Assembly: GCA_013001595.1 (NCBI GenBank)
Contig: JABDMH010000077.1
Location: 1-39,737, forward strand
DNA length: 39,737 bases
Direction of reading: 5' to 3'
Origin: Saprospiraceae bacterium
GTDB lineage: Bacteria > Bacteroidota > Bacteroidia > Chitinophagales > Saprospiraceae
Shown: piece by piece, positions 1-8,527 of the stretch
Position numbering within the stretch: the stretch's first letter is position 1
How the letters are laid out: each line of letters opens with the position of its first letter
Translations under genes and position numbers: made by a program
The notes under the pieces: generated by a model
What the model saw: only the letters and a program-made list of their open reading frames with translations
Told to the model about the DNA's origin: nothing
Database searches by the model: none

Positions 1-414
1 TCCATCTCCCGCATCCAGGCAGACCAGTTCTCCAGTACCACTTACCAAATAAATCAGGTCTCCCTCGATCGTGGGCGTAGCGCGGGTATCCGGATAGGAA
101 TTTAGCCATGATCGCCCATAAGGAACTTGCCATTTAACCTTACCCGAAAAATCAACTGCGGTTAGGTGATCCATGGTATCGATCATACCAGTGGTATAAA
201 TCGTTTGGTTGGCCACGATGATCGACGAAAAACCTCTTCCAATTCCCTCGACTGACAGGATTCTTTCTGGACCTGATTCAGGCCACGTTTGCAATAGGCC
301 TTTTTGTTGGTAATGTCCGTCCCTTTTTTCTCCCCGCCAGTGGGTATCTTGTGCAGTAAGACTCAGGACAAGAAAAGTAGTGAACAGTAACAGGGAAATT
401 TCTTTGGGATACAT
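1..414 (-). CDS. PQQ-like beta-propeller protein, partial (3' end outside window)
   Basis: The frame reads from an ATG at 414 down to position 1 without a stop (138 codons), so only the N-terminal part is seen. It begins with a hydrophobic signal peptide ending near LSLTAQD, followed by a tryptophan-rich start (HWRGEKRDG). Propeller-like blades then follow, with motifs such as GKVKWQVPYG and a GDLIYLVSGTGELVCLDAGDG-type repeat typical of PQQ/BamB-like propellers. It is clearly paralogous to the complete gene just upstream at 430-1647: both share WRG, a KxLLxxWPxxGPE segment and SYPxxR. The gap between them is 15 bases, so they are probably co-transcribed. Proteins of this type are secreted or periplasmic; many lack bound PQQ and their role is unknown. 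Enzymatic activity is not shown by the sequence. Confidence 0.8.
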   Translation of the reverse strand, partial: MYPKEISLLLFTTFLVLSLTAQDTHWRGEKRDGHYQQKGLLQTWPESGPERILSVEGIGRGFSSIIVANQTIYTTGMIDTMDHLTAVDFSGKVKWQVPYGRSWLNSYPDTRATPTIEGDLIYLVSGTGELVCLDAGDG

Positions 415-429
415 AGCAGATTATTTAGG

Positions 430-1647
430 CTAAGAAATTTTATAAGCAATCAATGTATTGCCGTGACGCACATAAAGGTGGCCTCCTTCAATGACCGGAT
501 GGGCCCAATGCTGGCCGCTACCAAGAGTAACCCGCGTCTCACTGATAATTTCGAATCCGGAAGGATTGGCTTTAACCAGAGCCAATTCGCCCCGGGCACT
601 ATACCAATATTGCAAACCATCTGCATATATGATTACACCATTGCCAATTTCCCGGGTAGAATATTCTTGCTCTCCAGTTTGCCAGTCTATGCACTGCCAT
701 TCCCGGTTGGTATCGCCAGATCCGTAAAGGCACCCGTCTACCAAAATAGCGCCTCCAGTCCGGCTGTTGAGTGTAGGGTTAAACCATTCCTTTGTAATAC
801 TACTCCCGTCAGCAATTAATTTGAGTTTCACTCCACCTTTACCATATCCACTGAAACAATAGACGGCATCCTGATCGTAAATGGGCGTATTGGCGTGGAT
901 CGAGTAGCGATTAGTTTGAGGATGAGACCAAAGCAGCTCTCCATTGTCGGCATCGACACCAATAATATGGCTGGCCGTCATGGTTACTAGCAATTTTCGG
1001 TTGGCCATTTCGATCAGTAGAGGAGTGCAATGAGCAGATTTTTCTCCCCTACCTGGTGATGACCAGATCAGCTTTCCTGAAAACCGGTTGAGGGCAATCA
1101 CATTATTTCGCTTACCACCTGGTGTGCAATATACCTTGTCTTGATCTACAACCACGGTTTCGGTAATGCCCCATTGGATATTGTTTCCGTCGAAATCCCG
1201 GAACACATCCTTATTCCATACAATTTCACCATTGGCGGTGCGCATACAAACCAATATCCCCTGACCAGATAGTATATAAAGGAGGTCACCCGCAACGCTG
1301 GGAGATGATCGAGACCCTGGATAACTGGTTCCAAATTCTTTACTATAGGGTGCTTTCCACAGTAACTTTCCCTCTGTAGTTAAAGCGTAAACGTATCCTG
1401 TTTCTCCTTCCATCCCACTCACAAATATTTTCTGATTGGTAATTACAGGTGAGGAGTAGCCAATGCCTAGTTCTCCATATGTCCAATTTATTTCTGGGCC
1501 GTCGGCCGGCCATTTTTTTAGAAGTTGTTTACTGGGAAAAATGCCATTTCCACTGGGGCCACGCCAGCGGGTGATTTCACTTTGGCCGAAACTCTGTAGG
1601 GTTATAATGCTACTTAATAAGAGAAGCAATAAGAGTCGAGATTTCAT
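430..1647 (-). CDS. Secreted PQQ-like beta-propeller repeat protein
   Basis: This 405-residue protein has an N-terminal signal peptide (a leucine run, then SFGQS) and is therefore exported. After a WRGPSGNG motif come repeated blades with the pattern hydrophobic - GG/SG - (V/I)xALxxxxGKLLW, for example YALTTEGKLLWKAPYS, CMRTANGEIVWNKDV, ALNRFSGKLIWSSPG and GVDADNGELLWSHPQ. These are hallmark PQQ-like (BamB/quinoprotein) repeats. There is no cytochrome c motif. Family members in Bacteroidota and Planctomycetota are usually annotated as outer membrane protein assembly factor BamB-like or PQQ-binding-like proteins without proven function. It lies directly upstream of a paralogue (1-414), forming a tandem duplicated pair on the minus strand. 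Being an ordinary polypeptide binder rather than a dehydrogenase is equally possible. Confidence 0.85.
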   Translation of the reverse strand: MKSRLLLLLLLSSIITLQSFGQSEITRWRGPSGNGIFPSKQLLKKWPADGPEINWTYGELGIGYSSPVITNQKIFVSGMEGETGYVYALTTEGKLLWKAPYSKEFGTSYPGSRSSPSVAGDLLYILSGQGILVCMRTANGEIVWNKDVFRDFDGNNIQWGITETVVVDQDKVYCTPGGKRNNVIALNRFSGKLIWSSPGRGEKSAHCTPLLIEMANRKLLVTMTASHIIGVDADNGELLWSHPQTNRYSIHANTPIYDQDAVYCFSGYGKGGVKLKLIADGSSITKEWFNPTLNSRTGGAILVDGCLYGSGDTNREWQCIDWQTGEQEYSTREIGNGVIIYADGLQYWYSARGELALVKANPSGFEIISETRVTLGSGQHWAHPVIEGGHLYVRHGNTLIAYKIS

Positions 1648-2513
1648 CTATAAGCTTTTTGATTCCTCTAATAGGTATTACACCGATCCAATGGATGGAA
1701 GTATCAAAAACTAAGTAAGACTTTTCAAAGACTAGAACAATGACTTTAGTCAGCTACGAGGGTGATTACTAGGATTCGTTATTTAGCTATAGGTAATGTG
1801 GAATGAATGATCGAGAATTGTTGAGACTTCAATATATCGTGGATAAACCGCTATTGACCAGTTCATTAGCGACACTTTCTGGTCAGAATTAACCCACATC
1901 TAGCTGGTTCGAGACAGTAATTTGATTACAATTAGGAAAGAGAAAGGAAGAACCATAATGAACTATCAGTGCATTTTTTAAGAAAAGGTATCACTACACT
2001 ATCAGCAAGGGAGAATATTTTTCATATGTTGGGGCATTCTAAAACTCCACCAAGCGATCACTAGGCATCAAAACCTTGGCTTTCATTTCCATCGGGGCTG
2101 TTTGCTGGGCTACTCAATAGGATGGTAAGTGGGATCAGCATTTTGATGAGCCCAGCAGTGCTAATGCCATCTTGGACCGCATTGTTCCTAAAGCATATAG
2201 AATAGACCTCAAAGCCTTGCTGCGAAAACGATCAAAAACAAATATCTTAACATTTGTAAATCTCGAGTTATTCACCAGGGGGTCAAACCTCTGGAATATG
2301 CAGGCAAAAAGTACAAGGTACATGACCATTTTGATGATTAATCATATTGAAGATTTAAATTCAAGATGCGCTCATTTTCTTTCAACCTAAGGCACCAAAT
2401 GTCAAAACGACCGATCCATCGCGCTCATCGCCCAAAATGTAAATGATAAGATGAAAAGAGATAATCGACCCTTCATACATAGAAATGCCGACCTGATTAG
2501 GCAAGAATCAGTA
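1648..2513. other. Long non-coding interval with an IS21 fossil
   Basis: About 870 bases separate the propeller pair from the sugar dehydrogenase. The only recognisable content is the istB fragment at 2121-2234. The rest is AT-rich, with stops in all frames at short intervals. I see no RNA gene or convincing terminator. The interval is also the shared upstream region of the two divergent flanking genes, so their promoters must lie here, but no clear TAnnTTTG-type motif was identified. Confidence 0.6.
2121..2234 (+). pseudogene. istB: Fossil C-terminal fragment of IS21-family IstB ATPase
   Basis: The frame starting at 2121 reads DGKWDQHFDEPSSANAILDR and continues IVPKAYRIDLKALLRKRS. This matches the conserved end of IstB helper ATPases, where a (P)xxKWxDxxxEPTxADAILDRIVxxAxRIxLKGxSLRKK pattern precedes the C-terminus. 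A TAG at 2118-2120 interrupts the frame immediately upstream, and no Walker motifs or IstA are found nearby. The glycine of LKG is lost. The open frame continues past the normal IstB end into unrelated sequence. It is a decayed insertion remnant, not a working gene. Confidence 0.7.
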
Positions 2514-3959
2514 ATGAGCTTGCAAGCACTGGCGATTATCCTATTTTTTGTCAGTCCCTTTAGCGCCTGCCAGACATCCAATCCTGACCTGGTTAAAGAA
2601 GAAATTCCTTACACCATTGTCCGGTTATGCACGCCATGCCATGGTGAAGATTTAAAGGGCAATATTGCCCAGAGCTTACTTGATGGCTCCTGGCAATTTG
2701 GGGCAAGACCAACTGACATCTTCCGGGCTATCAAGTTTGGAAATCCCCAGGCTGGTATGCCTTCCTGGGGTGGACTTCTGTCGGATAGTGATATCGATAC
2801 GCTGGTTAGCTATCTTCTGCGAGCAGAAAAAAGGCAAGGTTTATCCAGGCCACCTATCCCTTCTACACTAGAAACCCAGGACTATCAGATTCAAATCGAG
2901 GTCCTGGCAGAAGGATTTGATCGCCCTTGGGGTATTGCCTTTATTGACTCAAATCGAGCATTGGTTACCGAACAATCAGGACAATTACGGATAGTGGAAA
3001 ACGATGAACTTAGGAAAGACCCTGTCAAGGGTTTAGGTGCAGTTCTGGGCCGTGGTCAGGGCGGGTTGTTTGATGTCGTTGTCGATCCAAATTTTGAAGA
3101 AAATGGTTGGGTTTATATATCAATGACGCACAGTCTCGGTGATAAAGAAACGGATGAACGAAAGCAAGCACGTCTTGCACCCATGATGACCAAGGTTATT
3201 CGGGGCAGAATTTCTGCAAATCACTGGACAGATGAGCAAGTGCTTTTTGAAGCACCGCACCAGACGTATATATCAGGGGGAAGTCATTTCGGTGGTCGTA
3301 TGATTATCGACACAGATGGCTATTTGTTTTTTAGTATTGGTGATCGAGACTCCATCAACCATGCGCAGGACCTTAGCAGACCCAATGGAAAGATACATCG
3401 GATACATGCAGATGGTACCATCCCCCTCAGCAATCCATTTTATGGCCAGGAAAAGGCAATACTTTCCATATATTCTTACGGTAATCGAAATCCCCAGGGA
3501 TTGGCACTTCATCCCCAAACCGGCGAACTCTGGAGTACAGAGCATGGTCCGTTGGGAGGAGACGAACTGAACATAATTCTTTCTGGTGTTAATTATGGTT
3601 GGCCAGTAATTTGCCATGGCATCAATTATAATGGTGAACTTATTTCAGAATTCACCCATCAGGAAGGTATGGAGCAACCTATCTATTATTGGAGGCCTTC
3701 CATAGCCCCTTGCGGTCTTGATTTTTACCGGGGAGATCTCTTTCCAAAATGGAAGAACCGACTCTTATTGGGATCGTTGAAACAAGAAGAACTGCAATTG
3801 TTGAATATTAAAGATCAACGTGTCATATATAATGAAACGATCTTAAAGAATGTAGGTCGCATTCGTCAAGTAATAACTGGACCGGAGGGTGCCATTTATA
3901 TTCTACTCAATAGACCCGGCGCCCTGTTGAGACTGACTCCTGACTCGGTGCAAATCTGA
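2514..3959 (+). CDS. Cytochrome c - PQQ-dependent sugar dehydrogenase fusion lipoprotein
   Basis: The ATG at 2514 is chosen because it starts a clean lipoprotein signal peptide with lipobox FSAC (Cys19); an in-frame ATG at 2451 would add 21 charged residues. Next comes a mono-heme cytochrome c domain with CTPCH (residues 39-43) and a likely axial Met82 in AGMPSWGG. From about residue 125 follows a GSDH-type six-blade propeller (PF07995 family) with GFDRPWGIAF, GGLFDVVVDP, GGSHFGGRM, FSIGDRD, SYGNRNPQGLALHP and STEHGPLGGDELN. Known relatives oxidise aldoses to lactones using PQQ, passing electrons to a cytochrome; the fused domain would serve as the acceptor. It is probably anchored in the periplasm or at the outer membrane. 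Substrate is unknown. A hairpin follows the stop. Confidence 0.85.
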   Translation: MSLQALAIILFFVSPFSACQTSNPDLVKEEIPYTIVRLCTPCHGEDLKGNIAQSLLDGSWQFGARPTDIFRAIKFGNPQAGMPSWGGLLSDSDIDTLVSYLLRAEKRQGLSRPPIPSTLETQDYQIQIEVLAEGFDRPWGIAFIDSNRALVTEQSGQLRIVENDELRKDPVKGLGAVLGRGQGGLFDVVVDPNFEENGWVYISMTHSLGDKETDERKQARLAPMMTKVIRGRISANHWTDEQVLFEAPHQTYISGGSHFGGRMIIDTDGYLFFSIGDRDSINHAQDLSRPNGKIHRIHADGTIPLSNPFYGQEKAILSIYSYGNRNPQGLALHPQTGELWSTEHGPLGGDELNIILSGVNYGWPVICHGINYNGELISEFTHQEGMEQPIYYWRPSIAPCGLDFYRGDLFPKWKNRLLLGSLKQEELQLLNIKDQRVIYNETILKNVGRIRQVITGPEGAIYILLNRPGALLRLTPDSVQI

Positions 3960-3967
3960 GCTTTTAA

Positions 3968-4087
3968 TCACTGTGCTGCGATTCCTTTCGCAGTACGTTT
4001 CCAGCCCAATAAAGCGACTTTAATATTGTCAGGAGAAAGTAGGTTCAATAGTTCGAGGGTGTAGTCAGCCATATCAATTCTAGCTCC
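3968..4087 (-). pseudogene. Possible C-terminal remnant of an NAD(P)H-binding (SDR-like) protein
   Basis: A 39-codon minus-strand frame bounded by a TAG upstream reads ARIDMADYTLELLNLLSPDN and ends KRTAKGIAAQ. The ARIDMADYTLELL part resembles the SRADMADFMLxxL end of NAD(P)H-binding atypical short-chain dehydrogenases. There is no start codon and no N-terminal Rossmann motif, so at best it is a decayed tail. It overlaps the hairpin at 3973-3996. The resemblance was judged by eye only. Confidence 0.3.
3973..3996 (+). terminator. Hairpin downstream of the sugar dehydrogenase, weak terminator candidate
   Basis: A 9-base stem GTGCTGCGA / TCGCAGTAC, with one G-T wobble and a 6-base loop, begins 13 bases after the stop codon of the plus-strand sugar dehydrogenase. 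Only a short GTTT follows, so a classic U-tract is missing. The same bases are part of the minus-strand remnant frame, so the symmetry may be accidental. Confidence 0.3.
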
Positions 4088-4218
4088 CTATGCCCCCAGT
4101 CAATAACGTCGAAGGGCAATAAGTCCCAGCTGTAGGAGGCAATGTGGTGACCGGCAGGCCTCATATCTGATTGAAATTCAAATATTATTGCGGTTGTTCG
4201 GTACACGCCCCCATAGTA

Positions 4219-6159
4219 TTACTTGGATTCAAATACAGATTTTATATGTGATTCAATTCCCAAGGTAGTGTTCCATTTTTCCAAAAGATATTTTGCGGAC
4301 GTTAGATCGTATCTCTTTTGCGGTGATCGTGCTGTATTTTTCCATATTCGCTCAACTTCGGTACGTAATCGAGCATCGTTATCATTAACTTCGTCTATAA
4401 TGTTCATAGCTTGGGTCCTAGCCATTTCATCCGGATGCTTCAAGGCTTTCAAGAGTGCTTCACGTCCTTCTTCTTCGGCACCGAGTAAATAGAGAGACTC
4501 TGCAGCTACTAGATTTACATCAACCATTTCATCTTTTGCCGCAACCTTAAGTGCTTCAAGTGCCTGTTTTGCTTGTGCTCCCAAAATCAATAATCCGGTC
4601 GCAGCCCAATATCTTACATATGGGTTTTTCGATTCCAAAAGCGCAGTGAGTTTATGAACATCATTTGGTGAGGCAGTAGTAGCAAAATCGGCAGTTTCCT
4701 TAATTGTTTCTAAATCCAGCTTTCCGTTAAGTATGTAGTCATAGGCATTGGTATCCTTAGTCATTTTCGCCAAAGCGGTTTCGGGAACAAAACCGGTATC
4801 CTTAATTTTCATCATCCAATTGTGGTTGGCCTTTCGCATTCGTTGTAGTACTTCCGCATATGTAGGATTCTCAACTAGGTTGTTAACTTCCCATGGATCG
4901 TTTTCCGTATCGTACAATTCTTCGACAGGTTTTATATTCCAAAAAGCATTTTGAATGTCGTCACATTTGCCCTGTTCGCAGGCAGTTTCCCAAGATCGTA
5001 TCGAAGGAGCCCGCCACATATATTCTAGGTACTGGCCATAAATTCGATGGGGCATATAATTTCGAATATATCGGAATTTATTATCGCGTACAGCCCTGCT
5101 CATATCGGAACGAGCGCCCATTCTGCCTCTAAACATATAGGCATATTGTGGAGGATCGGTCTTTTGATTACCTAAAAATGCCTTTCCCTGCATGTAGTCC
5201 GGGATATAGAGATTTAGTAAGCTTAATAAGGTGGGGGCCAAATCGACAAAGCTGACGATACGCTTGATTGTGCTACCCGGGTTTTCTGCAGGATAGAGGT
5301 GTTTATATTTCTCGGGAATATGGACTATTAGTGGAACTCTGGTTCCAGTTTCGTATACATAGCGCTTGCTACGTGCCAAAACCCCACCGTGGTCGCTGAA
5401 ATACATGATTATGGTGTTCTCAGCTAGTCCGCTATCTTCAAGTTCTTCCAGTAGTTGGCCGACCTGTGCATCCATATCCTCAATCTTGTCATAGTATTGC
5501 GCCCAATCGTGGCGTATTTCTGGTGTATTTGGGTGATATGGAGGCAATACCATGTTTTCAGGTCTGTGCCTTAGTTTATCTTCAGCAACATATTTGTGGA
5601 TGGAGCTCTCGTGCGATAGAGATAAGTTGAAAATGGAAAAAAACGGCATTCCTTCAGGACGATTCTTGTAATGAGCCTCTTGGCCAAAATCATCCCAAAC
5701 ATTTTTGGTCTGGGCAGGATTTATATTGAAATCGTTTTTGGAGTTATTGGTACAATAATAGCCCGCCTCCCTCAAATACGCTGGATAAAACCTGACTTTT
5801 GGTGACTTGTCGTAGTAACTTCGCATATGCTGATTACCCGAACTATTGGCATAAACACCCGTGATTATGGTATTGCGCGCAGGGGAACACACCGGTGCAT
5901 TGGCATAGGCATGTGTATAGCGAAAACCAATTGTCGCGAGTGCATCAAGATTCGGGGTTGTTGCCAAAGAATCTTCATAGCATCCTAAAAACGGTCCGTT
6001 GTCTTCACTTGTAATCCAAAGAATATTGGGTCGTTCCTGCTCGGCAATTGAACAGGTAATCAATGGGACAGATAATATAAAGGTGGTGATACATATTGCA
6101 ATTATCCTTTTTATTCTTCCCAGCGTGTTTTGCCAAAACCATTTCATGTTCTTACTCAT
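4219..6159 (-). CDS. Secreted sulfatase with C-terminal HEAT-like repeats
   Basis: This 646-residue type I sulfatase resembles heparan N-sulfatase-like (S1_8-type) enzymes. A hydrophobic segment (residues 17-36) ends in a possible lipobox LITC (Cys36). The PNILWITSEDNGP metal site follows. The formylglycine signature CSPARNTIITG has Cys91, Pro93 and Arg95. The second metal pair is Asp256-His257 in YFSDHGG. The enzyme needs Cys91 converted to formylglycine by a maturase not encoded here. After the sulfatase fold, residues about 506-595 form alpha-helical HEAT-like repeats (NPYVRYWAATGLLILG, VDVNLVAAESLYLLG, PDEMARTQAMNII). Such tails occur in some sulfatases and may mediate binding. It follows the agarase-like gene by 35 bases, suggesting one operon. 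The substrate, presumably a sulfated sugar, cannot be told from sequence. Confidence 0.88.
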   Translation of the reverse strand: MSKNMKWFWQNTLGRIKRIIAICITTFILSVPLITCSIAEQERPNILWITSEDNGPFLGCYEDSLATTPNLDALATIGFRYTHAYANAPVCSPARNTIITGVYANSSGNQHMRSYYDKSPKVRFYPAYLREAGYYCTNNSKNDFNINPAQTKNVWDDFGQEAHYKNRPEGMPFFSIFNLSLSHESSIHKYVAEDKLRHRPENMVLPPYHPNTPEIRHDWAQYYDKIEDMDAQVGQLLEELEDSGLAENTIIMYFSDHGGVLARSKRYVYETGTRVPLIVHIPEKYKHLYPAENPGSTIKRIVSFVDLAPTLLSLLNLYIPDYMQGKAFLGNQKTDPPQYAYMFRGRMGARSDMSRAVRDNKFRYIRNYMPHRIYGQYLEYMWRAPSIRSWETACEQGKCDDIQNAFWNIKPVEELYDTENDPWEVNNLVENPTYAEVLQRMRKANHNWMMKIKDTGFVPETALAKMTKDTNAYDYILNGKLDLETIKETADFATTASPNDVHKLTALLESKNPYVRYWAATGLLILGAQAKQALEALKVAAKDEMVDVNLVAAESLYLLGAEEEGREALLKALKHPDEMARTQAMNIIDEVNDNDARLRTEVERIWKNTARSPQKRYDLTSAKYLLEKWNTTLGIESHIKSVFESK

Positions 6160-6194
6160 ACATCCAAATTTCTTTAAAAGGGACTAGTCCAGCA

Positions 6195-7352
6195 TTAGAA
6201 TTCTTTCTCCATCCATTGACTAATTTGTTGGTTGGCGGCCTGAATCAGTTTTATGTTTTCCATGTCCGGGTTTTCATGTTCATCCAATAATCCATAGCGC
6301 CGGGCTTTATTTCGCTGATAGGCTCCACAGAGATGGAATCCAACACAACCCGGATTCTTGTGCAGCTTGGCAAGGGTATCTGCATACCATTTTCCATTAT
6401 TTCTGGTAAATTCTCCCGGTTCAGTGCGCCATTTTATTTTGGCGGCATCGGCAAGTAGCACGGGTTTTCCAGTTTTTTTGTACCACTGGTCAAGATGGGC
6501 AACCGGATCTCGAAAATCTTGAAAAGATAGTACATCAACATAGGGCAATGCAGCTTCGATTACTTCCTCGGCGATCGGGGCATTGGCTTCATACCGGTCT
6601 CCCAGGATCAGGTGGTTCTTGTCATAGCGGCGAATCGCATCATAGGTCGTTTTATAGTAGCGTTGTGCCAGTTTAGAAAGTGCATTTCTTCCAGCTTCGG
6701 TTTTGAGTTGTGCGGGATCATAGATGGGTCCCCGCCATTCATTGACAGGTCGATCGTGAATCCAGGTAGGACAATCGCTATAGAAGTAGCCAATCAAATT
6801 AGGATCTGCACTTAGTTCTGCACAATGTGATCGCGCCACATAATCACACCACTCTTCCCATGCGGAACTCTCGAAGTCGAAATGTTGCGTATGCTGTTCC
6901 CACTGGTGTGACTCGGTAAAGGGAAGCAGGTGGCAATACGGCATGCCAAGAGATTTGTATTCCTCATAAGTAAATGCTCGTGAATGTCTCCATTGACGCA
7001 CCGTTACTTCCTGGACCCAGCCCACACTATTAAATCCCCATTCTTTAAGATTGGGAGCTACCGATTCGGTAAGCCATTTGGTCATACTTCCATCGTATTT
7101 TTCACGCCAGATCTTGATGTTTTCTGGATAGCGTAAACTTGCAGGATCTATGTGATTGATACCAATGGTGAAAAATGGTGTCCCATCAGGAGCTATCAGC
7201 CACCAATGTTTCTTCCTAAAGTCAACTGTAAAATATCCTTTAGATACTTTATGCTGACTTCTTTTTGCATTCCAGATCGGCCAGGTAAGGGTGCTCAAAC
7301 CCAGATGAACTGATGAAGTGAGAAAGGATCGTCGGTTCCATATAGATTTCAT
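6195..7352 (-). CDS. Agarase-like glycoside hydrolase relative (TIM barrel, clan GH-A type), Tat-like signal
   Basis: This 385-residue protein begins with a short twin-arginine export signal (NRRSFLTSS). It has features of an agarase-like barrel: GTPFFTIGINHIDPAS at the first strand, KEWGFNSVGW, LIGYFYSDCPTW, HLILGDRYEANAP, YVDVLSFQDF and GKPVLLADAAKI. Clan GH-A enzymes normally carry their acid/base and nucleophile glutamates where this protein shows Ser192-Asp193 (YFYSD) and Asp302 (LLADA). Activity or mechanism could therefore be altered; this placement is by eye, not by alignment. It is next to a sulfatase and the sugar-acid pair, which supports a role with a sulfated polysaccharide. Assignment to a numbered GH family is not possible here. 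Confidence 0.6.
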   Translation of the reverse strand: MKSIWNRRSFLTSSVHLGLSTLTWPIWNAKRSQHKVSKGYFTVDFRKKHWWLIAPDGTPFFTIGINHIDPASLRYPENIKIWREKYDGSMTKWLTESVAPNLKEWGFNSVGWVQEVTVRQWRHSRAFTYEEYKSLGMPYCHLLPFTESHQWEQHTQHFDFESSAWEEWCDYVARSHCAELSADPNLIGYFYSDCPTWIHDRPVNEWRGPIYDPAQLKTEAGRNALSKLAQRYYKTTYDAIRRYDKNHLILGDRYEANAPIAEEVIEAALPYVDVLSFQDFRDPVAHLDQWYKKTGKPVLLADAAKIKWRTEPGEFTRNNGKWYADTLAKLHKNPGCVGFHLCGAYQRNKARRYGLLDEHENPDMENIKLIQAANQQISQWMEKEF

Positions 7353-7600
7353 AGATCATTATTCATGTTCTATCTAATGATACAAATATGGAATGATATG
7401 GATGTTATGTGTAGACTTCTAGTTGTATGGATACAAGATTTTATGTAAAGAACCAATGCATAAAACCCCCGCAAGTGTATACCTGGGTCACGGATCTGTC
7501 TTCACGATGCGATTACTGATACATCATCCGATAATAAAAGTAATCCGGCTAGCAGGTTTTTTTTACGAATCAGAAGAAGTCTTATAAAGTTTTCCCTCCT

Positions 7601-8476
7601 CTACACATCAGCTAATTTCTCTGACAATAGAGCCAGGGCTGAGTGGTCTTTTTGTCCATATCCCATGGCAATCAAGGCATTCATGTTTTCGGCCACAATG
7701 GCTGTCACGGGAAGCGAAAGACCCAATTCACGAGCTGTTTGGAGTGCTATATTTAAATCTTTTCGATGCAGTTCCACCCTAAATCCAGGTTCGAAATTTC
7801 GTTCAAGGATGCGATTTCCATGTAGATCTAGAATGCGGCTCTGAGCAAATCCACCGAGCAGTGCATCCCTCACCTTGGCAACATCAACGCCACTTTTCTT
7901 TGCAAAAGTCATTGCTTCTGCTACTGCCTGGATGGTTTGACCAACAACGATCTGGTTACAGGCTTTGGTGACCTGACCGGCACCTTCAGGTCCAATATGG
8001 ACTATGTTTTTTCCCACAACCTGAAAAATGGGTAGTGCTCGCTTGAATGCGTCTGCTGATCCACCAACCATAATGGATAATGATGCCTGCTGGGCACCAA
8101 CTTCACCACCTGATACAGGAGCATCCAAAGCTTCAACGCCTTTTTCCTGCATCGCACGAAAAACTTTTTGGGAAGTGGCAGGAGCTATGGTAGACATGTC
8201 AATAAATAACGAACCTTTTTGTATCCCTTCCACCAATCCATTGATGCCAAAAACGACGGCCTCAACATCAGGTGAATCAGGAAGCATGGTAATAATAATG
8301 TCAGCACGCTCTGCAATTTCTTTAGCTGACTCTGCGCGCTCTGCTCCAGCATCAATCGCTTCTTTCAATAGAGAAGGATGAATGTCATTTACAATGAGAT
8401 TATATCCAGCCTTAAGAAGGTTTAAAGCCATTGGTTTTCCCATCGTGCCCAGTCCAATAAATCCGATTTTTTCCAT
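7601..8476 (-). CDS. garR: 2-hydroxy-3-oxopropionate (tartronate semialdehyde) reductase, GarR/GlxR-type
   Basis: This 291-residue beta-hydroxyacid dehydrogenase is full length. It shows the N-terminal dinucleotide motif GFIGLGTMG (residues 5-13), the substrate motif DAPVSGG (118-124), and the catalytic Lys171 in GAGQVTKACNQ. The family reduces tartronate semialdehyde, 3-hydroxyisobutyrate or similar. The overall pattern, with NVHIGPEGAGQVTKACNQ-like segments, fits tartronate semialdehyde reductase best. It lies 51 bases downstream of a GarL-type aldolase whose product is tartronate semialdehyde, so the pair should convert 5-keto-4-deoxyglucarate to pyruvate and glycerate. 3-Hydroxyisobutyrate dehydrogenase is the main alternative, made less likely by the partner gene. 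Confidence 0.82.
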   Translation of the reverse strand: MEKIGFIGLGTMGKPMALNLLKAGYNLIVNDIHPSLLKEAIDAGAERAESAKEIAERADIIITMLPDSPDVEAVVFGINGLVEGIQKGSLFIDMSTIAPATSQKVFRAMQEKGVEALDAPVSGGEVGAQQASLSIMVGGSADAFKRALPIFQVVGKNIVHIGPEGAGQVTKACNQIVVGQTIQAVAEAMTFAKKSGVDVAKVRDALLGGFAQSRILDLHGNRILERNFEPGFRVELHRKDLNIALQTARELGLSLPVTAIVAENMNALIAMGYGQKDHSALALLSEKLADV

Positions 8477-8527
8477 GTCAGGTTTTAATAGAATGTTATT
8501 TGAATCAAAATAGCTAGTACATTTCTT

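Noticed and set aside
2172-2390. Plus-strand frame starting at TTG considered as a small gene
   Set aside because: Its first part is the IstB C-terminal fossil and the rest is unrelated low-complexity reading; no independent start or domain.
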